Notes: generated by a model from the sequence alone, not told the origin. Positions 41,760 to 50,643 are shown, counted from the stretch's first letter. The stretch is 63,584 nucleotides of DNA from CANHEE01 sp043777755 (GCA_043777755.1 JAYWHK010000155.1:1-63584); one strand, 5' to 3'. Numbers and translations: made by a program.

Positions 41760-42776
41760 ATGGAAGAACAAAACTTAAATCTGCACGATGATTTTTTCAA
41801 AGTTGCTTTTTCTCGGCTTGATGTAATACAAGACTATATCACTCAATTTTTGGACAAAAAATTAGTGAAAAACATTGACTTTCAATCACTTACGCTTACA
41901 AATAATTCTTATACAACAGGCGAACTGAAAGATTATTTCGCTGATATTGTATGGGATTCCGCTTATGGGACATCTAAAACACCTATAAAAATAACCTTTT
42001 TATTTGAGCATAAAAGTTTTGTTCCCAAATATCCGCATTTGCAATTGCTGCGTTATTTACTTGAAATTTGGGAAGATTGTGAAAAAAACAAAAAGCCTTT
42101 AACGCCCATTATTCCAATAATTGTCTATCACAACAAAAACGATAGACATTGGAAATACAAGCCTTTTACAAGTTATTTCAAAGGAATTGATGCTAATTTA
42201 GAACCATTTATACCAACTTTTGATTATCAATTGACCGATTTAACAACCATGTCGGAAGAACAAATATTGGCAATGCAAGCTGGTTTGTTGATAAACTCCT
42301 TGCTCACCTTGCAATTTGGTTCAAAGAAAAATTTTGTTGTAGAAAAAATAAATACATTACTCGTAAATGTTAAAAATGTGCAAGAAGATGAACATTTTCA
42401 CACTTTTTTCTTTGCACAACTTGTATATATCTTAAAAAACAACGAACTTAGCCCTGAAAAAGTAACTTCAATTATTCATAACTTTAAAAATACGGTAAAA
42501 ATGAACGCATACGATTCACTCTTAAGAAAAGAAAGAAAAGAAGCAAAGTTTGAAGGTCGTCAAGAAGGGAAACTTGAAGGTCGTCAAGAAGGGAAACTTG
42601 AAGGAAAACTTGAAGGTCGCCAAGAAGGAAAACTTGAAGGAAAACTTGAGCTGTCTATTCAAGTAATCAAGAATATTTTAGCAGAATTTCCTCAATGGGA
42701 TAATGAAAAAATTGCCAATCTTGCCAATTCGACTGTCGAAATGGTAAAAAAAGTACGGGCTGAAATCAATTTATAA
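41760..42776 (+). CDS. Rpn family recombination-promoting nuclease
   Basis: A 338-residue protein of the Rpn/Transposase_31 family. It starts LHDDFFKVAFSRLDVIQDYI, with the nuclease core YFADIVWDS (Asp) and FLFEHKSF (E-x-K), then PIIVYHNKNDRHWKY and LTDLTTMSEEQI. All core residues are there. A tail of EGRQ/EGKL tetrapeptide repeats (about ten units, 42550-42650) precedes a short C-terminal helix bundle. Rpn proteins stimulate RecA-independent recombination in E. coli. Different subtype from the one at 24730; not linked to a neighbour. Confidence 0.9.
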   Translation: MEEQNLNLHDDFFKVAFSRLDVIQDYITQFLDKKLVKNIDFQSLTLTNNSYTTGELKDYFADIVWDSAYGTSKTPIKITFLFEHKSFVPKYPHLQLLRYLLEIWEDCEKNKKPLTPIIPIIVYHNKNDRHWKYKPFTSYFKGIDANLEPFIPTFDYQLTDLTTMSEEQILAMQAGLLINSLLTLQFGSKKNFVVEKINTLLVNVKNVQEDEHFHTFFFAQLVYILKNNELSPEKVTSIIHNFKNTVKMNAYDSLLRKERKEAKFEGRQEGKLEGRQEGKLEGKLEGRQEGKLEGKLELSIQVIKNILAEFPQWDNEKIANLANSTVEMVKKVRAEINL

Positions 42777-42783
42777 GCTGTAT

Positions 42784-42822
42784 AAAAAAACGTCGTCGAA
42801 ATAAATTCGACGACGTTTTTTT
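42784..42822. terminator. Bidirectional terminator
   Basis: Perfect stem ACGTCGTCGAA/TTCGACGACGT with A7 and T7 flanks between the convergent Rpn and gldC genes; the T-run overlaps the gldC stop codon. Confidence 0.85.
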
Positions 42823-43186
42823 ATACTATATTTCCATCTTTTCCCAACACTTCGGATTTTTCGCCAAAATACTGTACAAAACGTTGCATTTCGTTAGCCA
42901 ATTCGGTATTTTGAGTAGCTTGGTGATAAGTATCGGTCATTGAACGAAACATCTGATAAAAGAAACGATTCATTTCATCTACACGCATTTCGTTGGTCCA
43001 AAGGTCGATTTTTAAGGTATCCCTTGTATCTTTGTCAAATACAGAAAACATCATCGCTTTGATTTCAAACCAATTTGCGCCCGAAGGATCGTCTTCTGCT
43101 AACCATTCGAGTTTGACAGGTACTTGTTCGGCATTGAGTCCTACCCGAACTTTAATTTCTGAGTTTTTTACTACTGTTTTATCCAT
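42821..43186 (-). CDS. gldC: Gliding motility protein GldC
   Basis: A 121-residue protein matching GldC over its length: KNSEIKVRVGLNAEQVPVKLEW, FEIKAMMFSVFDKDTRDTLKIDLWTNEMRVDEMNRFFYQ, SMTDTYHQATQN, FVQYFGEKSEVL. It is a small soluble homologue of the SecB type linked to gliding/T9SS gene sets in Bacteroidota; exact role not settled. It is the last gene of the probable hppD-permease-udk-gldC unit; 79 bases, including a short hairpin, separate it from udk. Confidence 0.92.
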   Translation of the reverse strand: MDKTVVKNSEIKVRVGLNAEQVPVKLEWLAEDDPSGANWFEIKAMMFSVFDKDTRDTLKIDLWTNEMRVDEMNRFFYQMFRSMTDTYHQATQNTELANEMQRFVQYFGEKSEVLGKDGNIV

Positions 43187-43210
43187 TTTTTAAAATTAGC
43201 CTCTCCTAAA

Positions 43211-43230
43211 TCCTCTCCTGAGGAGAGGAC
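43211..43230. other. Short hairpin in the udk-gldC spacer
   Basis: TCCTCTCC-TGAG-GAGAGGA, a type of CCTCTCC/GGAGAGG palindrome common between genes in Bacteroidota. No T-run, so not a strong terminator. Confidence 0.5.
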
Positions 43231-43265
43231 TTGCAAACGTAGCTTATACGCTTGCTGGTAAGTGT

Positions 43266-43889
43266 TTAATTATTTTTTACTTTATTTTTTAAAAAGCCGA
43301 GTGCAACTTCTAAGCCTTGCTCGAGCGAATCGTTGTTGTTAATGACGACATCTGCCACTTCCATGTAGGGCAAAATGTATTTTTCATACGATGGCATGAC
43401 GTGATGCTCATAACGGTACAAAACATCTTCTATCGGATAACCTCTTTCAATTTGATCACGTTTGATGCGGCGAATGATTTTGAGGTTTTCTTTGGCGTGA
43501 ACAAACATTTTCAAATCGCACAATGCACGTACTTTGCGGTAATGCAATACAAAAAGCCCTTCTACGACAATCACTGGCGCAGGTTGCAACCAATACTTTT
43601 TAGGAACAGCATCCTTGTTGTTAAACGTATATTCTGTTTTTTCAACAGGTTCATTGTTGATTAAACGAACCAAATCAGCATACAAAGCCTTTTTGTCAAT
43701 AGACTTAGGAAGGTCAAAATTTTGGTAGCCTTCACTGTCCGTTTCTTGCTCTTCTCTTGGACGATAATAATCGTCTTGCGAAACAATACAAACCTCATTC
43801 GGTTCAAATGCTTCACGGATTTTGCGTAAAAAAGTCGTTTTGCCTGACCCACTTCCGCCTGTTATACCTATAATGTAAGGTTTTGCCAT
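43266..43889 (-). CDS. udk: Uridine kinase
   Basis: 207 residues from the ATG at 43889 (MAKPYIIGITGGSGSGKTTF). The frame is open 37 codons further up, but that would overlap the permease gene and precede the usual start. P-loop GGSGSGKT at 11-18, SQDDYYRP, FDLPKSIDKKAL, VIVVEGLFVLHY, IRRIKRDQIERG: all as in uridine/cytidine kinase, which phosphorylates uridine with GTP or ATP in pyrimidine salvage. Seven bases after the permease stop, so probably one transcript. Confidence 0.93.
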   Translation of the reverse strand: MAKPYIIGITGGSGSGKTTFLRKIREAFEPNEVCIVSQDDYYRPREEQETDSEGYQNFDLPKSIDKKALYADLVRLINNEPVEKTEYTFNNKDAVPKKYWLQPAPVIVVEGLFVLHYRKVRALCDLKMFVHAKENLKIIRRIKRDQIERGYPIEDVLYRYEHHVMPSYEKYILPYMEVADVVINNNDSLEQGLEVALGFLKNKVKNN

Positions 43890-43896
43890 AAAAAAT

Positions 43897-45204
43897 TCAT
43901 TGCGTTTTTCTAAAATAAATATATAAAGGAACGCCTGCCGCCAGAAGCCCCAAACCTGCCCATGCTTGTACAGGCTCTTTGAGCAAAAGACTAACGACAA
44001 ACCATGCTACTATCAAACAAAAAATCGCAGGGACAAATGGATAGCCCCATGCTTTGTAAGGTCTTTCGACATCTTTTAATTTTTCTCTAAAAATAAAAAT
44101 ACTCAACGCTGCCAAAAAGAAGAATATCCAATCAACAAATACTACATATTTTATTAAATTTTCAAATTTTCCCCATAAAAAAATCAAGCAAATCGCCCAA
44201 AAAGATTGTAATATAATGGCATTAACAGGTGTTTTATAGATTGGGTGTAGTGTCGCCAAACCTTTAAAAAATAGCTTATCTTTTGCCATCGCAAAAAAGA
44301 CACGAGGAACACTTAATGTATAAATACCCATTGTACCAAACACCGAAATCACAATCACAATAGCAATAAATTTGCCGCCCCAAGGAAAAAGCCGTTGCAT
44401 GGCTTCGCTTGCCACGGCTTTTGATTTTGCCAATTCATCAATCGGCATCAAATACAGATAAGCGATATTTGCCAAAACATAAATCAACGTTACGCTTGCT
44501 GCACCCAAAAGCATCGCTCTCGGAATCGAATAAGACGCATTTTTTGCCTCACCACTTAAAAAAGAAGTATGCTGCCAACCACCATAAGAAAAAAGAACAC
44601 CAACCAATGCCAAAGCAAATGCACCACTTAAGTCTTCGGGTACTTGTTTTGGAACATCAATCAGCTGCGCACTATCGTACAATGCAATGTATAAACCTGT
44701 CAAAATCAATGCTAAAATCCCTAAAATCTTTAGTCCTGTAAAAATATTTGAAAAATATTCACCTATTTTTACGCCAAAAATATTATAGGTTGTTACAATT
44801 ACAATTGCAGCAACCGCTACAAAACCTCTACCATTGTAACCAATATTTGGAAAAAGATAAGTAAAATAATCGGCAAAAGTAAGTGCCAAAGCAGCCAAAG
44901 AACCAGTATTTGTTACGACAAGCATCGTCCAACCATACAAAAAAGCCACCCTTGTACCGTAAGCCTCTTTCAAATACACATAAATTCCGCCCGCTTTTGG
45001 AAAAAGTCCTCCCAACTCAGCGAAAGTCAATGCTCCCGCTAAAGTAATGATTCCACCCAAAACCCAAACCGCAATGGTCAAAGTTGGTGTTTGCATATAG
45101 CCAGCAATTTCGCCAGGTGTTCGGAAAATTCCTGCACCAACGCTCGCTCCTATCGCAATCATTACCAATCCGTATAAGGACAGTTCTTTTTTTAATTCAG
45201 GCAT
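43897..45204 (-). CDS. APC family amino acid permease
   Basis: A 435-residue protein with 12 predicted spans. APC motif IGASVGAGIFRTPGEIAGYM in helix 1, FAELGGLFPKAGGIYVYLKEAYG in helix 2-3, later YSIPRAMLLGAASVTLIYVL and the RVFFAMAKDKLFFKGLA loop. Transports amino acids with protons or by exchange; substrate cannot be read from sequence. It lies 48 bases after hppD (Tyr/Phe catabolism), which makes an aromatic amino acid a fair guess and no more. Confidence 0.93.
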   Translation of the reverse strand: MPELKKELSLYGLVMIAIGASVGAGIFRTPGEIAGYMQTPTLTIAVWVLGGIITLAGALTFAELGGLFPKAGGIYVYLKEAYGTRVAFLYGWTMLVVTNTGSLAALALTFADYFTYLFPNIGYNGRGFVAVAAIVIVTTYNIFGVKIGEYFSNIFTGLKILGILALILTGLYIALYDSAQLIDVPKQVPEDLSGAFALALVGVLFSYGGWQHTSFLSGEAKNASYSIPRAMLLGAASVTLIYVLANIAYLYLMPIDELAKSKAVASEAMQRLFPWGGKFIAIVIVISVFGTMGIYTLSVPRVFFAMAKDKLFFKGLATLHPIYKTPVNAIILQSFWAICLIFLWGKFENLIKYVVFVDWIFFFLAALSIFIFREKLKDVERPYKAWGYPFVPAIFCLIVAWFVVSLLLKEPVQAWAGLGLLAAGVPLYIYFRKTQ

Positions 45205-45252
45205 AATTTTTAATGAATAATTAAAAATTGATAATTATTAATTTTCAATTAA

Positions 45253-46377
45253 TTATAAAGTTCCTCTTATCGCTTGTTCTCTTTCTATCGCTTCAAAAAG
45301 TGCTTTAAAATTACCTTTTCCGAATGATTTTGCACCTTTTCGTTGGATAATTTCAAAGAAAACCGTTGGTCTATCTTGAACAGGTTTTGTAAAAATTTGG
45401 AGTAAATAACCTTCGTCATCTCTATCAACCAAAATATTAAGACGTTTCAAGTCTTCTTTATTTTCATCAATAAAACCAACACGCTCAAAAACATCTTCGT
45501 AATACACTTCTGGAACGTACAAAAACTCTACACCATTATTGCGAAGCGCATCAACCGTTTCGATGATATTATCAGTCGCAACAGCGATGTGTTGAACACC
45601 TGCACCTTTATAAAAATCAAGGTATTCATCAATTTGAGAACGTTTTTTACCTTTTGCAGGCTCATTGATGGGGAATTTCACATAGCCATTTCCATTAGAA
45701 ACTACTTTTGACATCAAAGCAGTGTATTCCGTTGAAATGTCTTTGTCGTCAAAAGTCATAAGGAGATTAAAACCCATTATTTTTTGATAAAAATTCACCC
45801 AATCGTTCATCTTCCCCAATTCTACATTCCCAACACAATGATCAACAAACTTTAAACCAACAGATTTGACAGGAAAAGTGCTTTTCATAGGCATAAATCC
45901 TGGCATAAAAGCTCCTTTATAGTTGTGTCTTTCTACAAAAGTGTGAATCGTATCGCCATAAGTTGCAATAGCCGAAATTTTGACTTCTCCGTGTTCATCT
46001 TCCAGACGAATCGGCTCAAAAACAGACTTTGCACCACGTTCAACCGCAGTATGATAAGACCATTCTGCATCGTCCACCCAAAGTGCCAAAACTTTTACAC
46101 CATCACCATGCAAAGCAACGTGTTTTGCAATTTCATTGTTTGGCGCAAGGGCCGAAGTCAATACAATTCTAATTTTTTCTTGCTGTAAAACATAAGAAAC
46201 CCTATCTTTTATGCCCGTTTCAGGACCACGATATGCCACCAAATGAAAGCCCATCGCCGCTTGGTAAAACATTGCGGATTGTTTGGCATTGCCAACATAG
46301 AACTCTAAATGGTCTGTTCCGTTCAAAGGAAAATTATCTTTTATTTTTTTTGGTTGAGCCTGAATTAAAGATTCCAT
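45253..46377 (-). CDS. hppD: 4-hydroxyphenylpyruvate dioxygenase
   Basis: A 374-residue enzyme with two vicinal-oxygen-chelate modules. Iron ligands His180 (FVDHCVGNVE), His263 (VQHIAVATDNI) and Glu342 (FFEIIQRKG) are all present, and the end KSFGKGNFKALFEAIEREQ is diagnostic. It turns 4-hydroxyphenylpyruvate into homogentisate in tyrosine breakdown. The homogentisate pathway genes are not in the window. First gene of the probable operon; a TACCTTTG -7 box (complement of 46456-46463) and a GAACA-N11-TGTTC palindrome lie upstream. Confidence 0.97.
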   Translation of the reverse strand: MESLIQAQPKKIKDNFPLNGTDHLEFYVGNAKQSAMFYQAAMGFHLVAYRGPETGIKDRVSYVLQQEKIRIVLTSALAPNNEIAKHVALHGDGVKVLALWVDDAEWSYHTAVERGAKSVFEPIRLEDEHGEVKISAIATYGDTIHTFVERHNYKGAFMPGFMPMKSTFPVKSVGLKFVDHCVGNVELGKMNDWVNFYQKIMGFNLLMTFDDKDISTEYTALMSKVVSNGNGYVKFPINEPAKGKKRSQIDEYLDFYKGAGVQHIAVATDNIIETVDALRNNGVEFLYVPEVYYEDVFERVGFIDENKEDLKRLNILVDRDDEGYLLQIFTKPVQDRPTVFFEIIQRKGAKSFGKGNFKALFEAIEREQAIRGTL

Positions 46378-46886
46378 TATAAAAAATTTGATTGTGGTTG
46401 TAAATTATTGAACACTAAAAAAAAATGTTCCAAGCGAAAGTCGGAAATACGGCTGCAAAGGTAATTTTTTTTATAAATAAAATAAAATTTGTTAATACAA
46501 ACGATTGAATAATTTTTATTTTACTATTTTATATGAAAAAAAAACAATTATTGAAATAGCTATTTTATAATAAAGTTATACATTTATTTTTATAGTAATT
46601 ATTTATCAAATATTAAAGTTTTCTTAAGAAGTGCGTTAAATTGTTTTAAAAATTGGCTATTCTAAATAATTATCTTGTATATTGCATTGACATTCAAAGA
46701 CATATAGAAAAACCTTTCTTTTAATTATGTGCAATTTACCATTCGAGGTACATTTTTTCTTAATAAAAAAATGTATATATAATTAATTATTGGCATTGAA
46801 ATTGCTACATAATTGATATAAGCATACTACATAAAACGGTTTTTCAATCGTCGTTTTTGCTTACTTAATAGCTACTTAGTGTTTGT
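46378..46886. other. Intergenic region with hppD promoter half and palindrome
   Basis: Minus-strand TACCTTTG at 46456-46463 (no well-placed TTG) and an inverted repeat GAACA...TGTTC at about 46411-46431, within the hppD leader. The remaining 400 bases are very AT-rich with nothing I can name. Confidence 0.45.
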
Positions 46887-47624
46887 TCATAGTGTTTGTT
46901 TTTTGTTTTCCCTGCCGCATCTCTTGGCAGGGTTTTTTTTTGCCCATTCGTTTCGAGAAGAAAAATAAATCAACCAAGCGAAGAAAATATACTCTGGCGC
47001 ACGCTGCCAATAACTGTACACTAAAAACAATGAAGCGACCATCAAACTAAACCAAAATTGTATAAAAACGGCTCTTTCTCCTCCTAAAAAATGCGTCAAT
47101 AACGCTCTCAACATCAATCCGCCGTCCAAAGGATAGGCAGGAATCAAGTTAAATCCTGCAATAACAATATTCAACCACATCAATCGCTCAAAAAAAGTAT
47201 GTCCAATATTAAACAATTGGTCTTCGATACCAATGTACTGAATTTGACTGGGCGTAAATATTTCAATCCCTACAAACAACAATCCTGCAATAATAAGATT
47301 CGTCAGTGGTCCAGCGAAAGCGATGCTAAATTCTTGCATCGGGCGTACCCAACCACTACCAAATACCGCTACACCTCCAACTGGCAGAAGCACAATTTCT
47401 GTTGTTTTTATGCCATTGTAAGCCGCTGCCGCAGCGTGTCCAAGTTCATGTAACAATACACATCCGAATATTGCCAACACAAATAAAGTATGTAAAGCAA
47501 TTGCCGCCATGCTAATGTCTTGATACCAAGCAATGCCAGCAATGTATGCCGCTAAAAGTACAAAACTTAGGTGAATTCTCAATGGAATTCCGAAAATAGT
47601 TGCCGCTTTATAGGTATATTTCAT
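46887..47624 (-). CDS. Site-2 protease family (M50) membrane metalloprotease
   Basis: About 245 residues from the ATG at 47624 (MKYTYKAATIFGIPLRIH); an in-frame ATG ten codons upstream is the alternative. Zinc motif HELGH in CVLLHELGHAAAAAYNG and the third ligand in NLIPAYPLDGG, with a signature GPLTNLIIAG between. Five or six spans. It cleaves substrates inside the membrane; targets are unknown. It is a single-module S2P without a CBS or PDZ domain. The basic C-terminal tail (KKNPAKRCGRENKK) overlaps an inverted repeat in the DNA. Confidence 0.9.
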   Translation of the reverse strand: MKYTYKAATIFGIPLRIHLSFVLLAAYIAGIAWYQDISMAAIALHTLFVLAIFGCVLLHELGHAAAAAYNGIKTTEIVLLPVGGVAVFGSGWVRPMQEFSIAFAGPLTNLIIAGLLFVGIEIFTPSQIQYIGIEDQLFNIGHTFFERLMWLNIVIAGFNLIPAYPLDGGLMLRALLTHFLGGERAVFIQFWFSLMVASLFLVYSYWQRAPEYIFFAWLIYFSSRNEWAKKNPAKRCGRENKKQTL

Positions 47625-47660
47625 TTTTTTTGTTATTGCAAACAATTTGTGCAATTGAAG

Positions 47661-47711
47661 GTAGCACGAACTTTTAGTTCGTGAGATTTCACGAACTAAA
47701 GTTCGTGCTAC
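47661..47711. repeat. Inverted repeat with GTAGCACGAAC arms
   Basis: Arms GTAGCACGAACTTTTAGTTC and near-perfect complement, with inner palindrome GAACT..AGTTC. A related pair of arms (GAGCTTTAGCTCGT) lies at 53909-53999. Confidence 0.65.
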
Positions 47712-47756
47712 CTTATGCTACATAAAAATGCACAAAAATTTTATAGTAAGTTTTTT

Positions 47757-47880
47757 TTGTAATTATTTACCACTTTTGCAATTTTCACCACGGAGGAACG
47801 GAGAACACCGAGTTTGAAAAAAAATTAGCCTTCGGCTAATTTTTTTTCCTCCGTGACCTCCGTTTCTCTGTGGTAAAGAA
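47757..47880. repeat. Interspersed inverted repeat family C, copy 1
   Basis: Begins TTATTTACCACTTTTGCAAT, then ACCACGGAGGAACGGAGAAC, a small hairpin TTAGCCTTCGGCTAA, and the complementary arm CTCCGTTTCTCTGTGGTAAA. Copies at 50644 and, shortened, at 59127. Similar ACCACGGAG repeats are known between genes of many bacteria. Confidence 0.7.
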
Positions 47881-47948
47881 CAAAAAATCTTTGATTTTTT
47901 GCGATGCTAAATAGTTCCTTTTTTTTACAAATTTCAATCGAAGCAAAC

Positions 47949-48055
47949 GGTATAAATGGATATTGGTTATTAGGTATTAAGATAATATAAATGCTTGAAA
48001 ATCAATTTTTTACATAAATTTAAAATCCCAAAATCACTTTTCGAGGTATATATTA
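47949..48055. repeat. Interspersed repeat family D, copy 3 (diverged)
   Basis: Keeps GGATATTGGTTATTAGGTATT and CATAAATTTAAAATCCCAAAA and ends at GGTATATATTA, but the middle has drifted. Its right end touches the stop codon of the SET gene. Confidence 0.6.
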
Positions 48056-48463
48056 CGGTGCTTTGTAGCCTTTCATAAACCAAGTTGGACTTGTATCTTC
48101 GGGGTCACCGTGATAATTGATACAGATTTCTTCGCCTTGCTCGATGTCACGAACAGCAAAAATATCAATCGTTTGTGCATCAAAATCCATGATATAATCT
48201 GCATTGGAAGGCGCAGTGTGGTTGTACAAAGACCCAAAACCAAGAGCAATTGCACAAGACTTGATTTGTTTGTCATCGTCCTCCCAAAGAAAATAATAAT
48301 CATACAGGGTTGTTTTATCCAAAACTTCCATTTCACCGACCTTCATTGGAATGACGGGACAGACTTCGATGATGTCGTCTTTATAAATTTTTTTTCCAGC
48401 AAAAACACCTCTACCTCCGATTTCGCTTGGTGCAATATATATGGCTTGACTATGTAGGCTCAT
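48053..48463 (-). CDS. SET-domain protein, putative lysine methyltransferase
   Basis: A 136-residue minimal SET domain: GGRGVFAGKKIYKDDIIEVCPVIP at the start, the pseudoknot motifs GFGSLYNHTAPSNADYI and GEEICINYHGDP near the end. These form the S-adenosylmethionine and lysine site in SET enzymes. No post-SET cysteines beyond that. Bacterial members of this size are common; their substrate is not known. It is divergent from lepA and alone in its unit. Confidence 0.88.
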   Translation of the reverse strand: MSLHSQAIYIAPSEIGGRGVFAGKKIYKDDIIEVCPVIPMKVGEMEVLDKTTLYDYYFLWEDDDKQIKSCAIALGFGSLYNHTAPSNADYIMDFDAQTIDIFAVRDIEQGEEICINYHGDPEDTSPTWFMKGYKAP

Positions 48464-48557
48464 TCTTTAATAGTTACTTATTGATAATTTTTGTAAAAGT
48501 ATTAAAAAAATATTTATTAAAAAACTTTTTGGAATAAAAATCGTTTTGATTACAAAT

Positions 48558-48588
48558 TTGTCTATATTCCAAAAATGTTGTATCTTTG
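48558..48588 (+). promoter_or_regulatory. Promoter of lepA
   Basis: TTG at 48558-48560, 20-base spacer, TATCTTTG at 48581-48588. It shows that the start of lepA must lie after about 48594. Confidence 0.75.
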
Positions 48589-48653
48589 CCGCATTTTTAG
48601 GGCGAGTGATATTTTTACTTGCTTTTTACGACTACGATTTTTTAAAAATTATG

Positions 48654-50450
48654 ATGAAAAATATAAGAAATTTCTGTGTTATTGCACATATTGACCACGG
48701 AAAAAGTACGCTTTCTGACCGCTTATTGGAAACAACAAAGTCTGTAAAAGAGCGTGAAATGAAGGCGCAAATTCTTGACAACATGGACTTGGAGCGTGAG
48801 CGAGGTATTACCATCAAGAGTCATGCTATTCAAATGTACTACAAAGGATCTGATGGTCAAGATTATACCTTAAATATGATTGATACGCCAGGTCACGTTG
48901 ATTTTTCTTATGAAGTTTCTCGTTCTATTGCAGCTTGCGAAGGTGCGCTTTTGATTGTTGATGCGACACAAGGTATTCAAGCTCAGACGATTAGCAATCT
49001 ATACATGGCAATCGAACACGATTTGGAAATCATTCCTGTTCTGAATAAAATTGACATGGATAGCGCAATGATTGACGAAGTAAGCGAGCAAATCATCGAA
49101 ATTATTGGTTGTAAAAAAGAAGATATTTTGTTGGCAAGTGGTAAAACAGGTCAAGGTGTTCCTGCGATTTTGGAAGAAGTTATCAAGCGTGTTCCTTCGC
49201 CAAAAGGCGACCCTGCTGCACCAACTCAAGCCTTAATTTTTGACTCTGTCTTCAATCCGTTTAGAGGTATTATTGCTTACTATAAAATGCTGAATGGAAC
49301 AATTAAAAAAGGTGAAAAAATTAGATTTATCGCTACTGGAAAGCAATACGATGCTCTTGAAATTGGTGTTTTGGAAATAGAATTGTCGCCAAAACAAGAA
49401 ATTTCGGCAGGAAATGTAGGTTATATTATTTCTGGAATAAAAAATGCAAAAGAAGTAAAAGTTGGTGATACGATTACAACTGTTGCCAACGTTGGCGAAC
49501 CAATCCATGGTTTTGAAGAAGTAAAACCGATGGTCTTCGCTGGTATTTATCCGATTGACAATGATGATTTTGAAGATTTGAGAGATAGCTTGGAAAAACT
49601 CCAACTCAACGATGCGTCTTTGACTTTTGAGCCAGAGAGTTCAGTAGCCTTAGGATTTGGTTTCCGTTGCGGATTTTTGGGAATGTTGCACTTGGAGATT
49701 ATCCAAGAGCGTTTGTCCCGTGAATTTAATCAAGAAGTAATCACAACAGTACCAAACGTAAGTTATTTTGCAAAAACACAAATAAAAGGCAGCGAGCGTT
49801 TTGTGGTCAATACACCAAACGATTTACCAGATTTGAATGCTTTAGAATACGTAGAAGAACCATTTATCCGTGCGCAAATCATCACGAAGCCAGAATATAT
49901 TGGTGGAATTATGGAGCTTTGTATGGACAAAAGAGGTTTTTTGACCAAGCAAAGTTACATTTCGACAAGCCGTGTAGAGTTGAGTTTTGAAATGCCTTTG
50001 GCGGAGATTGTATTTGACTTTTATGACCGTTTGAAATCTATTTCTCGTGGTTATGCGTCATTTGATTATCAACCTTTGGATTACCGTATAGCAGATTTGG
50101 TTCGTTTGGACATCAAACTCAATGGCGACAATGTAGATGCACTTTCGGCACTTGTTCACCGTTCAAAAGCAGAAGCTTTGGGGCGTAAAATGTGTGCAAA
50201 ATTAAAAGAATTGTTGCCACGTCAGCAATTCGTTATTGCAATTCAAGGTGCGATTGGTGCAAAAATCATTGCTCGTGAAACGATTTCGGCACTCCGTAAA
50301 GATGTTACTGCCAAATGTTATGGTGGCGATATTTCTCGTAAGCGTAAATTATTAGAAAAGCAAAAAGAAGGAAAGAAGAAAATGCGCCAGATTGGTAACG
50401 TAGAAGTTCCTCAAAAAGCATTTTTAGATGTCTTGAAGTTGAATGGATAA
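48654..50450 (+). CDS. lepA: Elongation factor 4 (LepA) GTPase
   Basis: 598 residues from the ATG at 48654 (MKNIRNFCVIAHIDHGKSTL); an ATG one codon earlier (48651) is equally possible. The open frame upstream includes the promoter and is not coding. GTPase motifs AHIDHGKST, DTPGHVDF and NKIDMD; the C-terminal domain with KMCAKLKELLPRQQF and RKDVTAKCYGGDISRKRKLLEKQKEGKKKM is the LepA-specific tail. LepA acts on the ribosome (back-translocation or biogenesis). Length equals that of other LepA proteins. Terminator follows directly. Confidence 0.98.
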   Translation: MKNIRNFCVIAHIDHGKSTLSDRLLETTKSVKEREMKAQILDNMDLERERGITIKSHAIQMYYKGSDGQDYTLNMIDTPGHVDFSYEVSRSIAACEGALLIVDATQGIQAQTISNLYMAIEHDLEIIPVLNKIDMDSAMIDEVSEQIIEIIGCKKEDILLASGKTGQGVPAILEEVIKRVPSPKGDPAAPTQALIFDSVFNPFRGIIAYYKMLNGTIKKGEKIRFIATGKQYDALEIGVLEIELSPKQEISAGNVGYIISGIKNAKEVKVGDTITTVANVGEPIHGFEEVKPMVFAGIYPIDNDDFEDLRDSLEKLQLNDASLTFEPESSVALGFGFRCGFLGMLHLEIIQERLSREFNQEVITTVPNVSYFAKTQIKGSERFVVNTPNDLPDLNALEYVEEPFIRAQIITKPEYIGGIMELCMDKRGFLTKQSYISTSRVELSFEMPLAEIVFDFYDRLKSISRGYASFDYQPLDYRIADLVRLDIKLNGDNVDALSALVHRSKAEALGRKMCAKLKELLPRQQFVIAIQGAIGAKIIARETISALRKDVTAKCYGGDISRKRKLLEKQKEGKKKMRQIGNVEVPQKAFLDVLKLNG

Positions 50451-50462
50451 AATTCAAATAAT

Positions 50463-50501
50463 AAAAAATAGTTGTTTCAAGTTTGAAACAGCTATTTTTT
50501 T
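50463..50501 (+). terminator. Terminator of lepA
   Basis: Stem AAATAGTTGTTTCAA with near-perfect complement (one G-T pair) and a long T-run on the plus strand. Very similar to the hairpin at 10334-10371. Confidence 0.85.
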
Positions 50502-50503
50502 GT

Positions 50504-50606
50504 CTATATACACAACGGATATTAGATATTAAGGATATTGCAAACGCTTGGTGTTCAGTATTTTGTATTTACGCAAAATACTGAACATCAAGCGTTTGCA
50601 ATGAAT
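50504..50606. repeat. Interspersed repeat family D, copy 4, hairpin variant
   Basis: Shares ACAACGGATATTAGATATTAAGGATATTGCAAACGCTTGGTGTTCA (in parts) with copies 1 and 2, but then turns into the reverse complement of itself: 29-base arms 50537-50565 and 50574-50602 with one mismatch. Confidence 0.7.
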
Positions 50607-50643
50607 ATTAATTTTGGATTTTTCAAAAAAAATTTTAATTTCA

